Shown here: positions 8,598 through 17,755 of the stretch, one piece after another
Position numbering within the stretch: position 1 is the stretch's first letter
Layout of the letters: each line of letters opens with the position of its first letter
Assembly: GCF_018982885.2 (NCBI RefSeq)
Contig: NZ_CP081848.1
Location: 1,178,001-1,242,000, forward strand
Direction of reading: 5' to 3'
Origin: Polymorphobacter megasporae
GTDB taxonomy: Bacteria; Pseudomonadota; Alphaproteobacteria; Sphingomonadales; Sphingomonadaceae
Length of the DNA: 64,000 nt
Notes under the pieces: generated by a model
The model's database searches: none
What the model saw: the letters and a program-made list of their open reading frames with translations, nothing else
What the model was told of the DNA's origin: nothing
Position numbers and translations under genes: made by a program

Positions 8598-11012
8598 CTA
8601 GTATATCCCGCCGCTCTTGCGCAAGAAATCGGAGTCCGAGCGGACCACGACATGCCCCTTCTCCGCCACGGGGTCGCGCGCGAGGCTTCCGGTGCGGCGC
8701 GGTTCGCTCTCCGGTTTGAACGCCTCCCAAATGATCGACGCCTTGATGTCGGTGTCGTCGGGGGTGCCGCCGTAGACGCGCTTGCCCGAGCGGCGCTCGA
8801 CCTTGACCATGCGGATGCCGGGGGCGACCTGGAACGGGATCTTCGGCATGTCCTTCAATGCGACGTCGGCGAATTCGTGGAACACCGGCACCGCGATCGT
8901 CGACCCCTGCGCGCCGCCGCCGAGCGGGCGCGGCTTGTCGTAGCCGAGGTACAGCCCGCCGACGAGGTCGGGGGTGCCGCCGACGAACCAGACGTTGGTC
9001 GGGCCGTTGGTCGTGCCGGTCTTGCCCGCCATCGGGCGTTCGAAGTCGCGCAGCCGGACGGCTGTGCCGCGGGTGACGACACCCTCCATCAGGTGGACGA
9101 TTTGGTAGGCGGTTCGCGCGTCGATCGCCTGTTTCGGGACACCGCCGGGGCGGGGCATCGGCTCGCCGGCGTAGTCGGGCGTGTTGCAGCCGTCGCATTG
9201 GCGCTCGTCGGCGCGCCAGATGACCTTGCCGTCGCGGTCCTGGACGAAGTCGATCAGTGTCGGCGACATCTTGCGCCCGGCGTTGAACAGCTGTGAGTAG
9301 GCGTTGACCATGCGCCCGACCGTCGTATCGCCCGCGCCGAGCGCGATCGCCAAAACCGCCGGATAGTCGCCGACACCGAGCGCCTTCGCCTGCGCGACAA
9401 CCTTGTCCATGCCGGTGTTGTACGCGACACGCACCGTCATCAGGTTGCGCGACTGTTCGAGCCCCCAGCGCAACGTCTGCGCCCCGGCATAGCCGCCGCC
9501 GAAGTTCTTGAAGCATTTGGTCCCGAGCGATTTGGTCTGGAAGACGCAATATGGCGCGTCGACGACGATCGACGACGGGGTGAAGCCGTTGTCCATCGCG
9601 GTCGCATAGACGATCGGCTTGAAGGTCGACCCCGGCTGGCGCAGCGCTTGCGTCGCGCGGTTGAAGCTCGATGCGCGCGCGTCGAAGCCGCCGACCATCG
9701 CCAGTACCCGCCCGGTGTGCGGGTCTTCGGCGACGAAGCCGCCCGAGATCGCCGGGATCTGCCGCAACGCGTAGCTGCGCCCCGACTTCGCCACGGGGAC
9801 GACGTCGCCGGTCTTGAGCAGCCGCGCCGCCGGGATATTGTTGAGCGTGCTCGTCGCACTCGAGGCAAGCAGCGTGCCCGTCGAGCCGTCGGTGAAGCCG
9901 ATGCGGAAGTCCTCGCCCTCCCGCCCGAGGACGACCGCCGGATACCAGTCGGCATAGCCGACGCCGAGATGCACCGACTGCAAGCGCTCGGGCCAGCCGT
10001 CGCTCGTATCGATATGCGCGGGGGCACCGTGCCAGCCCTTGCCGCGGTCGTAGCGGACGAGGCCGTCGCGCAATGCCTTCTCAGCAGCAGCCTGGAGCTT
10101 CGGATCGAGCGAGGTGCGGATCCACAGCCCGCCGCCGTAAACGCTGTTGCGCCCGTCGCCGGGTTTCTCGCCGAACTTGGCGATCAGCGTCCGGCGGACG
10201 TCCTCGAGGAAATAATCGCCGGTATCGAGCTTCGGCGGGGCGCGGTTCGCCACCGCGTCGATCGGCTCGGCGGTCGCTGCGGCTGCCTCGGCCTTGGTGA
10301 TATAGCCGTTCGCCGCCATCTGGTTGAGCACATACGCCCGCCGCGCGAGCGCGCGTTCGACATGGACGGTTGGCGAATAGGTCGACGGCGCCTTGGGCAG
10401 GATCGCGAGATACGCATCCTGCGCAAGGTCGAGATCGGCGACCGACTTGCCGAAATACGACTGCGCTGCCGCCTCGACGCCGTAGCTGTTCCGCCCGAGG
10501 AATATCTGGTTGAGGTAGAGTTCGAGGATCTGCTGCTTGGTGAACGCCGCCTCGATCCGCCGTGCGAGCACCGCCTCCTTCAGCTTGCGGACGTAGCTGA
10601 CCTCACCGTTGAGCAGCAGGTTCTTCGCCACCTGCTGGGTGATCGTCGAGGCGCCCTTGGGCCGGCCCGACGAGCCGAGGTTGGTCCATGCGGCGCGGGC
10701 GATGCCGAGGAAGTCGATTCCGCCGTGGTGGAAGAAGTCCTTGTCCTCGGCCGAGATATACGCCTGGACCAGCCGCGGCGGCAGTTCGTCGTAGCTCAGG
10801 TACAGGCGACGCTCGCGGCTGAAGCTCGTTAGGATCGTGCCGTCGTTGCCGCGCACGGTCGACGGCAGCGGCGCGGCGTATTCGGCGAGTTTCGACGCAT
10901 CGGGCAGCCCGGTCGTCACCCACGCATACAGTCCGACCGCGGCAGCCGCGCCGAGCAGGACGAGCACGCCGAGAATGATTGCGGCGGTGCGGAGACGGCG
11001 GGCGGTGGTCAC
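8598..11012 (-). CDS. mrcA: class A penicillin-binding protein (PBP1A type)
   Basis: This is an 804-residue bifunctional peptidoglycan synthase. A membrane anchor near residues 10-30 is followed by the glycosyltransferase domain (SAEDKDFFHHGGID, GASTITQQVAKNLLL, IFLGRNSYGVEAAAQ). The transpeptidase domain has the SxxK motif in PGSTFKP, SxN as SRN and KTGTTN. It polymerises and cross-links cell-wall glycan in the periplasm. The length fits PBP1A of alphaproteobacteria. It is monocistronic here, with cobP upstream in the same direction after about 50 bases. Confidence 0.95.
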   Translation of the reverse strand: MTTARRLRTAAIILGVLVLLGAAAAVGLYAWVTTGLPDASKLAEYAAPLPSTVRGNDGTILTSFSRERRLYLSYDELPPRLVQAYISAEDKDFFHHGGIDFLGIARAAWTNLGSSGRPKGASTITQQVAKNLLLNGEVSYVRKLKEAVLARRIEAAFTKQQILELYLNQIFLGRNSYGVEAAAQSYFGKSVADLDLAQDAYLAILPKAPSTYSPTVHVERALARRAYVLNQMAANGYITKAEAAAATAEPIDAVANRAPPKLDTGDYFLEDVRRTLIAKFGEKPGDGRNSVYGGGLWIRTSLDPKLQAAAEKALRDGLVRYDRGKGWHGAPAHIDTSDGWPERLQSVHLGVGYADWYPAVVLGREGEDFRIGFTDGSTGTLLASSATSTLNNIPAARLLKTGDVVPVAKSGRSYALRQIPAISGGFVAEDPHTGRVLAMVGGFDARASSFNRATQALRQPGSTFKPIVYATAMDNGFTPSSIVVDAPYCVFQTKSLGTKCFKNFGGGYAGAQTLRWGLEQSRNLMTVRVAYNTGMDKVVAQAKALGVGDYPAVLAIALGAGDTTVGRMVNAYSQLFNAGRKMSPTLIDFVQDRDGKVIWRADERQCDGCNTPDYAGEPMPRPGGVPKQAIDARTAYQIVHLMEGVVTRGTAVRLRDFERPMAGKTGTTNGPTNVWFVGGTPDLVGGLYLGYDKPRPLGGGAQGSTIAVPVFHEFADVALKDMPKIPFQVAPGIRMVKVERRSGKRVYGGTPDDTDIKASIIWEAFKPESEPRRTGSLARDPVAEKGHVVVRSDSDFLRKSGGIY

Positions 11013-11065
11013 GGGGCGGGGTATAGCATGGCCGCGCGCGGGTGAAAGCGTGGTCTGTCGCGCCG

Positions 11066-11581
11066 CTATTTCAGTCGCATCGCGATCCCGGCGACGACCA
11101 GCCGGACATCGTCGACAGCGGCGGCGACTTGCTGGTTCAGTCGCCCGGCGACGTCGCGGAACTGCCGTGCAAGCGCGTTGTCGGGGACGATTCCCCAGCC
11201 GACTTCGTTGGTGACGAGGACGATGATCCCTGCGGAGGACGCGATTGCCGCGACAAGCTCAGCGCCTGCCGCGTCGGCGTCGACCCCGGCAAGCATGGTG
11301 TTGCTTGCCCACAAGGTCAGGCAATCGACCAGAAGCGTGCGACCGGCACTCGCCTCGCGGACGATTGCCTCGGGGAGGTCGAGCGGGCTTTCGACCGTGC
11401 GCCAGCGGGCATCGCGGTCGCTGCGATGGCGGGCGATGCGGTCGCGCATCTCGTCGTCGAACGCCTGCGCGGTGGCGATGAAGACGAGCTCGCCGCCGGA
11501 GGATTCGGCCGCGCGTTGTGCCAGCCGGCTCTTGCCCGAACGCGCGCCGCCGATGAACAAGGTCGATCGTGTCTCGGTCAA
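11066..11581 (-). CDS. cobP: adenosylcobinamide kinase / adenosylcobinamide-phosphate guanylyltransferase
   Basis: The 171-residue CobP/CobU enzyme phosphorylates adenosylcobinamide and then transfers GMP to give AdoCbi-GDP for cobalamin nucleotide-loop assembly. The P-loop GGARSGKS is at residues 11-18, and DCLTLWASN and VTNEVGWGIVP are hallmarks. The start is taken as TTG 11581 (LTETRSTLFIGG), preceded by a weak GGGGG tract. An open frame continues upstream into the riboswitch region but lacks family similarity. It points away from the riboswitch-led cobalamin operon, so it may have its own promoter. Confidence 0.9.
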   Translation of the reverse strand: MTETRSTLFIGGARSGKSRLAQRAAESSGGELVFIATAQAFDDEMRDRIARHRSDRDARWRTVESPLDLPEAIVREASAGRTLLVDCLTLWASNTMLAGVDADAAGAELVAAIASSAGIIVLVTNEVGWGIVPDNALARQFRDVAGRLNQQVAAAVDDVRLVVAGIAMRLK

Positions 11582-11625
11582 ACTTGCTTGCCCCCGCCGC
11601 CGCGCGCCGATAAGGCGTCGATCGT

Positions 11626-11800
11626 GACAGGTTCCCAGAGATGGGATGAAAAGGGAACCCGGAAGCAGACAGTCGGTCTGTAATCCGGGGCTGTGCCCGC
11701 AACTGTAACCGGCGAGCCTTCGCCCAAGTGCCACTGGAGTTTACGCTCCGGGAAGGCGGGATGAAGGTGCTGACCCGGGAGCCAGGAGACCTGCCTGTCG
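11626..11800 (+). promoter_or_regulatory. cobalamin (B12) riboswitch
   Basis: The DNA contains the conserved cobalamin aptamer blocks in order: GACAGG at the 5' base, GGGAtgAAaAGGGAA, TCCGGGGCTGTGCCCGCAAC with CTGTAA, GGCGAGCC, CCACTGG, CCGGGAAGGC, TGACCCGGGAGCCAGG and AGACCTGCCTGTC, which closes P1. The B12-box core is GCCAGGAGACCTGCC. It lies 165 bases before btuB. Adenosylcobalamin binding is expected to reduce expression of the downstream uptake and assembly genes. Confidence 0.96.
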
Positions 11801-11936
11801 CGGTCGTACCTTCGCGTGGACGGGGTGTTCCAAGCGATCGAGGTGAAATCCTCGCGTGTCGACGTCGTCGGGGTCGTGCGCGCGGGAAAGCTCCCGTGTC
11901 TTCGCGAATGCTGATGCGTGCCACCGGTGCATGCGG

Positions 11937-11958
11937 CCCCTTGTTGTCGATCAAGGGG
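11937..11958 (+). promoter_or_regulatory. Shine-Dalgarno-sequestering hairpin of the B12 riboswitch
   Basis: CCCCTTG (11937-11943) pairs perfectly with CAAGGGG (11952-11958) across an 8-base loop. The right arm contains the AAGGGGA ribosome binding site of btuB, whose ATG is at 11965. No T-run follows. This supports an expression platform acting on translation initiation and not on termination. Confidence 0.75.
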
Positions 11959-11964
11959 ATACCA

Positions 11965-13872
11965 ATGCGCTCATTTCATATTCTACTCGCCTCCACCGGC
12001 CTCGTCCTGACCGCCGCCGCCCGCGCCGACGATGCGCCCGATACGATCGTCGTCACCGCCGACCGCACGCCCGAGCCGCTGTCGCGGGTCGGCCAGTCGA
12101 TCACCGTCATCGACGCCGCCGAGATCGCCCGCCGCCAGGACAACACGGTCGTCGATCTGCTCCGCACCGTTCCGGGGGTCAGCTTTGCCCGCAACGGCGG
12201 CATCGGCACCGCGACGTCGGTGTTCATCCGCGGCGCTGAAAGCGACCAGACCGTCGCGCTGATCGACGGCATCAAGCTCAACGACCCGTCGGCTCCCGGC
12301 GGCGGCTTTAACTTCGGCAACCTTCTCGTCGGCAACATCGCCCGCGTCGAAATCCTGCGCGGCCCGAGTTCGGTGCTGTGGGGCAGCCAGGCGATCGGCG
12401 GCGTCGTCAATTTGATCACCGTCCCGCCGACCGACGATCTCCACATCAACGCGCGCGGCGAATACGGCTACCGCAACACCGGGCAGGGCGTCGCCAACGT
12501 CTCGGACAAGTTCGGTCCGCTGTCGGCGAGCTTCGGCGGCGGCTATTTCCGCACCGACGGCATCTCGGCGTTCGACGAGCGCAAGGGCGGCAAGGAGAAG
12601 GATGGCTATCGCAACTACGGCGCGAACGCCAACTTGAACCTTGCACTGAACGACAACGTGTCGGTCGACCTTCGCGGCTGGTATTCGGATAGCCGCGTTG
12701 GGTTCGATGGCTTTCCGCCGCCGAATTTCAGCCTGGGCGACACCACCGACTATGGCACGACGCGCGAGATCGTCGGCTATACCGGGATCAACGCCGCGCT
12801 GTTCGACGGGCGGCTCCACAACCGGCTCGGCTTCGCGATCACCGACACCCGCCGTCACAATTATGACGGGACGGCCGCCAACGCCGAGACCTTCGCCGGT
12901 AATGGGCGCAACGAGCGCTTCGAATACCAGGGCGTCGCCAACATCGTCACCGGCGTCGATGCGACCTTCGGGGCCGAGCGCGAACGTTCGCACTTCACGA
13001 CGTCGAGCTTCGGCGGACCGGTGACGATCGGGACGCAGACGTTGACCAGCGGCTACGGCCAGGTCGTCGTGACGCCCATCACCGGCCTTACCGCAACCGG
13101 CGGCGCGCGCTACGATAGCCACAGCCGCTTCGGCGGGACGACGACGCTCGCAGGCAGCGGCGTCTACACCCCGAACGACGGCGGCACGACCTTCCGCGCG
13201 AGCTATAGCGAGGGGTTCAAGGTGCCGTCGCTCTACCAGTTGCAGAGTGAATACGGGAACCAGCTGCTCCGCCCCGAACGCTCGCGCGGCTGGGACGCCG
13301 GGGTCACCCAGCGCGGCCTTGAAGGACGGATCGAGGCGAGCGCGACCTACTTCAGCCGCACCAGCAAGGACCTGATCAACTTCATCTCGTGCAACACGCC
13401 GCTGACCGGGATCTGCGTCAACCGCCCGTTCGGGACGTACGACAATGTCGCGCGGGCGGTGAGCAAGGGCGTCGAGCTGACATTGTTGGTCCGACCGATC
13501 GACGCGCTGACGCTCCAGGCAAATTATACCTCGCTCGATGCCGAGAACCGCTCGCCCGGCGACGTCAACTTCGGCAAGCAGTTGCTCCGGCGGCCGAGCC
13601 AGACCGTCAATGTCCTGCTCGACTACCATTGGAGCTTCGGGCTCGACACCGGCGCGACGGTCACCCACGTCGGGCGCAGCTTCGACAATGCGTCGAACAC
13701 GCGGCGGCTGCAGGGTTATGTCGTCGCCGACCTCCGCGCGGCGTATCCGCTGACGAAGCAGATCGCGGTCACCGCGCGCGTCGAGAACCTGTTCGACGAG
13801 AAGTATGAGACGACCTACGGTTATGGGACGACCGGGCGCGCGGCGTACGGCGGTATCCGGCTGAGCTACTAA
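11965..13872 (+). CDS. btuB: TonB-dependent vitamin B12 outer-membrane receptor
   Basis: The 635-residue protein has a signal peptide (MRSFHILLASTGLVLTAAARA), a TonB box (DTIVVTA) and a plug domain with RRQDNTVVDLLRTVPGVSF and VEILRGPSSVLWGSQAIGGVVNL. A 22-stranded barrel ends in the aromatic outer-membrane signature YGGIRLSY. It brings cobalamin or cobinamide across the outer membrane using TonB energy. The assignment to B12 rests on similarity to BtuB and on the riboswitch and cobalamin genes around it. The ATG at 11965 is chosen because the signal peptide and ribosome binding site start there. The open frame upstream lies in the riboswitch. Confidence 0.93.
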   Translation: MRSFHILLASTGLVLTAAARADDAPDTIVVTADRTPEPLSRVGQSITVIDAAEIARRQDNTVVDLLRTVPGVSFARNGGIGTATSVFIRGAESDQTVALIDGIKLNDPSAPGGGFNFGNLLVGNIARVEILRGPSSVLWGSQAIGGVVNLITVPPTDDLHINARGEYGYRNTGQGVANVSDKFGPLSASFGGGYFRTDGISAFDERKGGKEKDGYRNYGANANLNLALNDNVSVDLRGWYSDSRVGFDGFPPPNFSLGDTTDYGTTREIVGYTGINAALFDGRLHNRLGFAITDTRRHNYDGTAANAETFAGNGRNERFEYQGVANIVTGVDATFGAERERSHFTTSSFGGPVTIGTQTLTSGYGQVVVTPITGLTATGGARYDSHSRFGGTTTLAGSGVYTPNDGGTTFRASYSEGFKVPSLYQLQSEYGNQLLRPERSRGWDAGVTQRGLEGRIEASATYFSRTSKDLINFISCNTPLTGICVNRPFGTYDNVARAVSKGVELTLLVRPIDALTLQANYTSLDAENRSPGDVNFGKQLLRRPSQTVNVLLDYHWSFGLDTGATVTHVGRSFDNASNTRRLQGYVVADLRAAYPLTKQIAVTARVENLFDEKYETTYGYGTTGRAAYGGIRLSY

Positions 13873-13880
13873 AGCGATGA

Positions 13881-13924
13881 CCGGACTCGCCGATCATGCT
13901 CTGAGTGCAGGTCGGCGGGTCCGG
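13881..13924 (+). other. long hairpin between btuB and cobO
   Basis: CCGGACTCGCCGA (13881-13893) pairs with TCGGCGGGTCCGG (13912-13924), a 13-bp stem with one G-T pair and an 18-base loop. There is no T-run. It may stabilise the btuB message or weaken read-through into cobO. Intrinsic termination seems less likely. Confidence 0.5.
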
Positions 13925-13962
13925 TGGCGTGACGTTGCAATTACCTTGCAGGAGAAGCCGTC

Positions 13963-14574
13963 GTGACCGAGACGCCCGAGGATCATGCCCGCCACAATGC
14001 GCGGATGGCGCGGGTCCAGGCGGCCCGCGCGCGGATGCAGGAGCGGCGGACGCTCGAACGCGGCCTGCTCATCGTCCACACCGGCAACGGCAAGGGAAAG
14101 TCGTCGTCGGCGTTCGGTATGGCGATCCGCAGCCTCGGCTGGGGGATGAAGGTCGGCATCGTCCAATATGTGAAGGGCGGCTGGGAGACCGGCGAAAAGA
14201 CCTTTTTCCACGCCTATCCCGACCTGCTGACCTTCGAAGTGATGGGCGAGGGCTTCACCTGGGACACGCAGGACCGCGCCCGCGACATCGCCGCCGCGCG
14301 CGCGGCGTGGGAGCGGTCGAAGGAGCTGATCCTCGATCCGTCGTACGAGTTCGTCATTCTCGACGAGCTCAATATCGTCCTGCGCCACGACACGCTGCCG
14401 ATCGCCGAGATCGTCGATTTCTTGCGCGACCGCCCGCTGACCAAGCATATCTGCATCACCGGGCGAAATGCGAAGCCCGAGCTGATCGAGCTCGCCGACC
14501 TCGTCACCGAGTTCGAGGAGGTCAAGCATCCGTTCAAGGCAGGCTTCAAGGCGCAGAAGGGCGTCGAATATTGA
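13963..14574 (+). CDS. cobO: corrinoid adenosyltransferase
   Basis: This 203-residue CobO/BtuR-type enzyme transfers the adenosyl group of ATP to cob(I)yrinic acid diamide, cobinamide or cobalamin. The P-loop GNGKGKSS lies at residues 41-48. VQYVKGGWETGE, TWDTQDRARD and ILDELNIVLRH are family hallmarks. The start is GTG 13963 with AGGAG 9 bases upstream. Its stop overlaps the TTG start of the periplasmic binding protein (TTGA). Confidence 0.95.
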   Translation: MTETPEDHARHNARMARVQAARARMQERRTLERGLLIVHTGNGKGKSSSAFGMAIRSLGWGMKVGIVQYVKGGWETGEKTFFHAYPDLLTFEVMGEGFTWDTQDRARDIAAARAAWERSKELILDPSYEFVILDELNIVLRHDTLPIAEIVDFLRDRPLTKHICITGRNAKPELIELADLVTEFEEVKHPFKAGFKAQKGVEY

Positions 14575-15368
14575 TCGGCGTGCTCGCCCTCGCGCTCGCC
14601 GCAGCGACCTCCGGTCCCCGGATCGTCTCGCTCAACCCGTGCGTCGACGCGGTGCTGATGCAGGTCGCCGACCCCGTGCAGATCGCGGGGATCAGCCATT
14701 ATTCGCAGGACCCCGAGGCGACTTCGATCCCGCTCGCCCTCGCCCGCCGCTTCAAGGCGACGTCGGGGACCGCCGAGGAGGTCGTCGCGCTCGCCCCCGA
14801 CCTCGTCATCACCGGGTCGCATGTCGCGCCGTCGACGATCAATGCGCTGCGGCGGATGCACGTGCGGATGCTCAAGCTGCCGGTGCCCGAGACGATCGCC
14901 GAGAGCGACGCACAGATCCGTACCATCGCCGCCGCGATCGGCCATGACGCGGCGGGCGCGGCGCTGGTCGCGCGGATCGACGCCGCCGTCGCCGCCGCCG
15001 TACCTTCCCACGGGCCGCCGGTCGACGCGCTGATCTGGCAGGGCGGCGGGCTGGTCCCGGGGTCGGGAACGCTCGCCGACGAACTGCTCCGGCGGACCGG
15101 GTTCCGCAACCTCAGCGCGAGCTACGGCCTTAAGAAATGGGACGTGCTGCCGGTCGAATATCTCGTCGACCGGCCCCCCGCGGTGCTGCTGTCGGTGACC
15201 AAGTCGCGCGGCCAGCCCGACCGGATGCTGTCGCACCCGGCGGTCGCGGCGCTGGCGAGCCACATCGCGGTGCGCCCGTACCCGTTCCGCCTGCTGCAAT
15301 GCGCCGGGCCGACGATCATCACCGCCGTCGCGCAGCTGGCGGCGATCCGCGCCTCGGTGGCGCGATGA
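14571..15368 (+). CDS. btuF: periplasmic cobalamin-binding protein (BtuF-like)
   Basis: This 265-residue class III substrate-binding protein of an ABC importer has a short N-terminal hydrophobic leader (IGVLALALAAATSG), then RIVSLNPCVDAVLMQVADP, the usual opening of BtuF/FhuD domains. IAGISHYSQDP and LAPDLVITGSHVAP follow. Placement between cobO and btuCD assigns cobalamin as ligand. The start is TTG 14571 overlapping the cobO stop. GTG 14580 is an alternative but would shorten an already short signal. Confidence 0.88.
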   Translation: MIGVLALALAAATSGPRIVSLNPCVDAVLMQVADPVQIAGISHYSQDPEATSIPLALARRFKATSGTAEEVVALAPDLVITGSHVAPSTINALRRMHVRMLKLPVPETIAESDAQIRTIAAAIGHDAAGAALVARIDAAVAAAVPSHGPPVDALIWQGGGLVPGSGTLADELLRRTGFRNLSASYGLKKWDVLPVEYLVDRPPAVLLSVTKSRGQPDRMLSHPAVAALASHIAVRPYPFRLLQCAGPTIITAVAQLAAIRASVAR

Positions 15369-16333
15369 GCGTTGCGCGTTTCTCGCTGCTGCTCGTGCTG
15401 GCGATCGTCGCAGCGGCGGCGCTGTCGTTGATCGCAGGCAAGGTTTGGGTGCCGTTCGACGCGTGGCGCGCGACCGATCCACGCTGGCTGATCATCGCCG
15501 AACTAAGGCTGCCGCGCACCGTCCTCGCGATCGTCATCGGCGCGGCGCTCGGCCTGTCGGGCGCGGCGATGCAGGGCTATCTGCGCAACCCGCTTGCCGA
15601 TCCCGGACTGTTCGGCGTGTCGGCGGGGGCGGCGCTCGGTGCGGTGCTGTCGCTGTATTTCGGCTTTGCGGTGTCGGCGCTCGTCCTGCCGGCGTTCGCA
15701 CTCGCCGGCGCGGCAGGAACGATGCTGATCCTCGCGCTCCTCGCCGGACGCTCGGGCAGCCTGATCGTCTTCGCGCTCGCGGGCGTGATCGTGTCGAGCG
15801 TCGCCGGGTCGCTGACCGCGCTCGCGATCAGTGTCGCGCCGACGCCGTTCGCGGTGACCGAGATCGTCACGTGGTTGATGGGGGCGCTGACCGACCGCAG
15901 CTGGGACGACGTCAGGATCGCGCTGCCGCTGGTCGCGTTCGGCGCGGTGATGATCGCCGCGACCGCGCGTTCGCTCGACGCGCTGACACTCGGCGAGGCG
16001 GCGGCGCGGTCGATGGGGGTCGACCTCGCGCGGCTGCAATGGCTGATCGTTGGCGGCGTGGGGTTGTGCATCGGTGCCTCGGTCGCCGCCGCCGGGATCA
16101 TCGGCTTCGTCGGGCTGATGGTGCCGCACATGGTCCGCCGCGTCGTCGGCGGGCGGCCTTCGGCGACACTGCTGCCATCGGCGCTCGGCGGCGCGTTGCT
16201 CCTGCTCCTCGCCGACATCGCGTGCCGTGCGATCCCGACGGTCAGCGAGCTTCGCCTCGGGATCGCGATGGCGCTGCTCGGCGGCCCCTTCTTCCTCTGG
16301 TTGCTCGCCTCGATGCGGCGGTCGCTGGCATGA
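15365..16333 (+). CDS. btuC: cobalamin ABC transporter permease
   Basis: The 322-residue FecCD-family permease has about ten membrane segments. Family marks are LRLPRTVLAIVIGAALGLSGAAMQ, RNPLADPGLFGVSAGAALG and the cytoplasmic coupling helix region GFVGLMVPHMVRRVVG. It forms the membrane channel of the B12 importer with BtuD and receives cargo from BtuF. ATGA overlaps at both ends link it to btuF and btuD. Confidence 0.93.
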   Translation: MSVARFSLLLVLAIVAAAALSLIAGKVWVPFDAWRATDPRWLIIAELRLPRTVLAIVIGAALGLSGAAMQGYLRNPLADPGLFGVSAGAALGAVLSLYFGFAVSALVLPAFALAGAAGTMLILALLAGRSGSLIVFALAGVIVSSVAGSLTALAISVAPTPFAVTEIVTWLMGALTDRSWDDVRIALPLVAFGAVMIAATARSLDALTLGEAAARSMGVDLARLQWLIVGGVGLCIGASVAAAGIIGFVGLMVPHMVRRVVGGRPSATLLPSALGGALLLLLADIACRAIPTVSELRLGIAMALLGGPFFLWLLASMRRSLA

Positions 16334-17106
16334 CCGGGCTTGCCACCACCGGGCTCACCGTCCGCTTCGGCGGTCGCGCCGTTCTCGACCGCGTCGACAT
16401 CGCCTGCGCCCCCGGCAAAGTCACCGCGCTGCTCGGTCCGAATGGAGCAGGCAAGAGTACATTACTCGCCTGTCTCGCCGGACTGCGTGAGCCTGACGAA
16501 GGTATCGCGACGCTCGACGGCACCGGCGTCCTCGCGCTCGACCGCCGCGAGCGCGGGCGGCGGATCGGGCTGTTGCCGCAGACCCCTGATGTCCATTGGG
16601 ACGTCGACGTCGCGACCCTCGTCGAGCTCGGCCGCTTTCCGCACCGCGCCGGCTGGGGTCGCAGCCCCGCCGACATCTCCGCCGTCGAGCACGCTATCGC
16701 CGCGACCGACATCGCCGCGCTGCGGGACAGGGTGGTCAACACGCTGTCGGGCGGCGAGCGCAGTCGCGTCCTGCTCGCGCGCGTCCTCGCCGGGGAGCCC
16801 GCGTGGCTGCTCGCCGACGAGCCGCTTGCCAGCCTCGACCCGGCGCACCAGCTCGACGTCCTCGCCGTACTCAAGTCAGCAGCGTCGGCGGGCGCGGGGG
16901 TCGTCGTCGTCCTCCACGACCTCAACCACGCGCTCCACGTCGCCGACGACGTCGTCCTCCTCCGCGACGGGCGCGTCGTCGCCGCCGGAGCGGTCGACGC
17001 GGTGCTAACCGAGGCGCGGATCGCCGAGACCTACGGCGTCGCCACCGAGATCGGCACCGCGCGCGACGGCAGCCGCTTCGTCGTCACGCTCGGCCGCATC
17101 GGGTGA
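16330..17106 (+). CDS. btuD: cobalamin ABC transporter ATP-binding protein
   Basis: This is a 258-residue ABC ATPase: Walker A LGPNGAGKST, Q-loop LLPQTPD, signature LSGGERSRVLLARVLA, Walker B WLLADEPLASLDP and switch histidine VVVLHDLNHAL. It energises the BtuCF importer at the inner membrane face. It starts inside the btuC stop (ATGA) and is followed after 16 bases by bluB. Confidence 0.93.
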   Translation: MTGLATTGLTVRFGGRAVLDRVDIACAPGKVTALLGPNGAGKSTLLACLAGLREPDEGIATLDGTGVLALDRRERGRRIGLLPQTPDVHWDVDVATLVELGRFPHRAGWGRSPADISAVEHAIAATDIAALRDRVVNTLSGGERSRVLLARVLAGEPAWLLADEPLASLDPAHQLDVLAVLKSAASAGAGVVVVLHDLNHALHVADDVVLLRDGRVVAAGAVDAVLTEARIAETYGVATEIGTARDGSRFVVTLGRIG

Positions 17107-17122
17107 TGCGCGAGCGGCAGCG

Positions 17123-17755
17123 ATGATGTTCGACCCCGCTTTTCGCGCCGATCTCGACCGCTTGCTCGCGTGGCGGCGCGACGTCAGGCACTTTACGACC
17201 GAGCCGCTACCGCCCGGCCTGATCGACACTTTGCTCGACCAGGCGGTGTGCGCGCCATCGGTCGGCAACGCCCAGCCGTGGCGCTTCGTCCGCGTGATGA
17301 CACCCGCGCTGCGGTCGGCGGTGATCGCGGCGGCCGACGCGGCGAACGCACAAGCCGCTGAGATATATGACGATGAGACCGAGCGCGCCGCCTACCGCGC
17401 GCTCAAGCTCCACGGCCTGCGTGAGGCGCCCGAGCATATCGCGGTGTTCTGCGACGAGGCGACTGCGGACGGGCACGGGCTTGGGCGGCAGACGATGCCC
17501 GAGACGCTGCGCTATTCGGTGGTGCTCGCGATCCATACATTATGGCTGGCGGCCCGGGCACACGGAGTCGGGCTTGGCTGGGTGTCGATCGTCGATCCGG
17601 CGGCGGTGACGCGGCTGCTCGAGGTGCCGCCGGCGTGGCATCTGGTCGGCTACCTGTGCCTCGGCACCCCGGTGGAGGATGCGATGACGCCCGAACTCGA
17701 CCGCAAGGGCTGGCAGGCGCGGCTGGGTCCCGCCGCAACGCGGTTCGTCCGATGA
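17123..17755 (+). CDS. bluB: 5,6-dimethylbenzimidazole synthase
   Basis: BluB (210 residues) uses oxygen to break down reduced FMN and form 5,6-dimethylbenzimidazole, the lower ligand of vitamin B12. Nitroreductase-fold motifs are RRDVRHFTTEPLP, CAPSVGNAQPWRFVRV and LGWVSIVDPAAVTRLL. Presence beside cobT and cobS points to lower-ligand synthesis and not to a generic nitroreductase. The oxygen requirement fits an aerobic host. The stop overlaps the cobT start. Confidence 0.92.
   Translation: MMFDPAFRADLDRLLAWRRDVRHFTTEPLPPGLIDTLLDQAVCAPSVGNAQPWRFVRVMTPALRSAVIAAADAANAQAAEIYDDETERAAYRALKLHGLREAPEHIAVFCDEATADGHGLGRQTMPETLRYSVVLAIHTLWLAARAHGVGLGWVSIVDPAAVTRLLEVPPAWHLVGYLCLGTPVEDAMTPELDRKGWQARLGPAATRFVR

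Noticed and set aside
11728-11964. Reading frame extending btuB upstream by 79 codons
   Set aside because: These codons lie in the B12 riboswitch and its expression platform. The true signal peptide and ribosome binding site are at 11953-11965.
11983-13668. 561-codon open frame opposite btuB
   Set aside because: It is a GC-driven antisense shadow with no recognisable domains, lying fully over a well-supported receptor gene.
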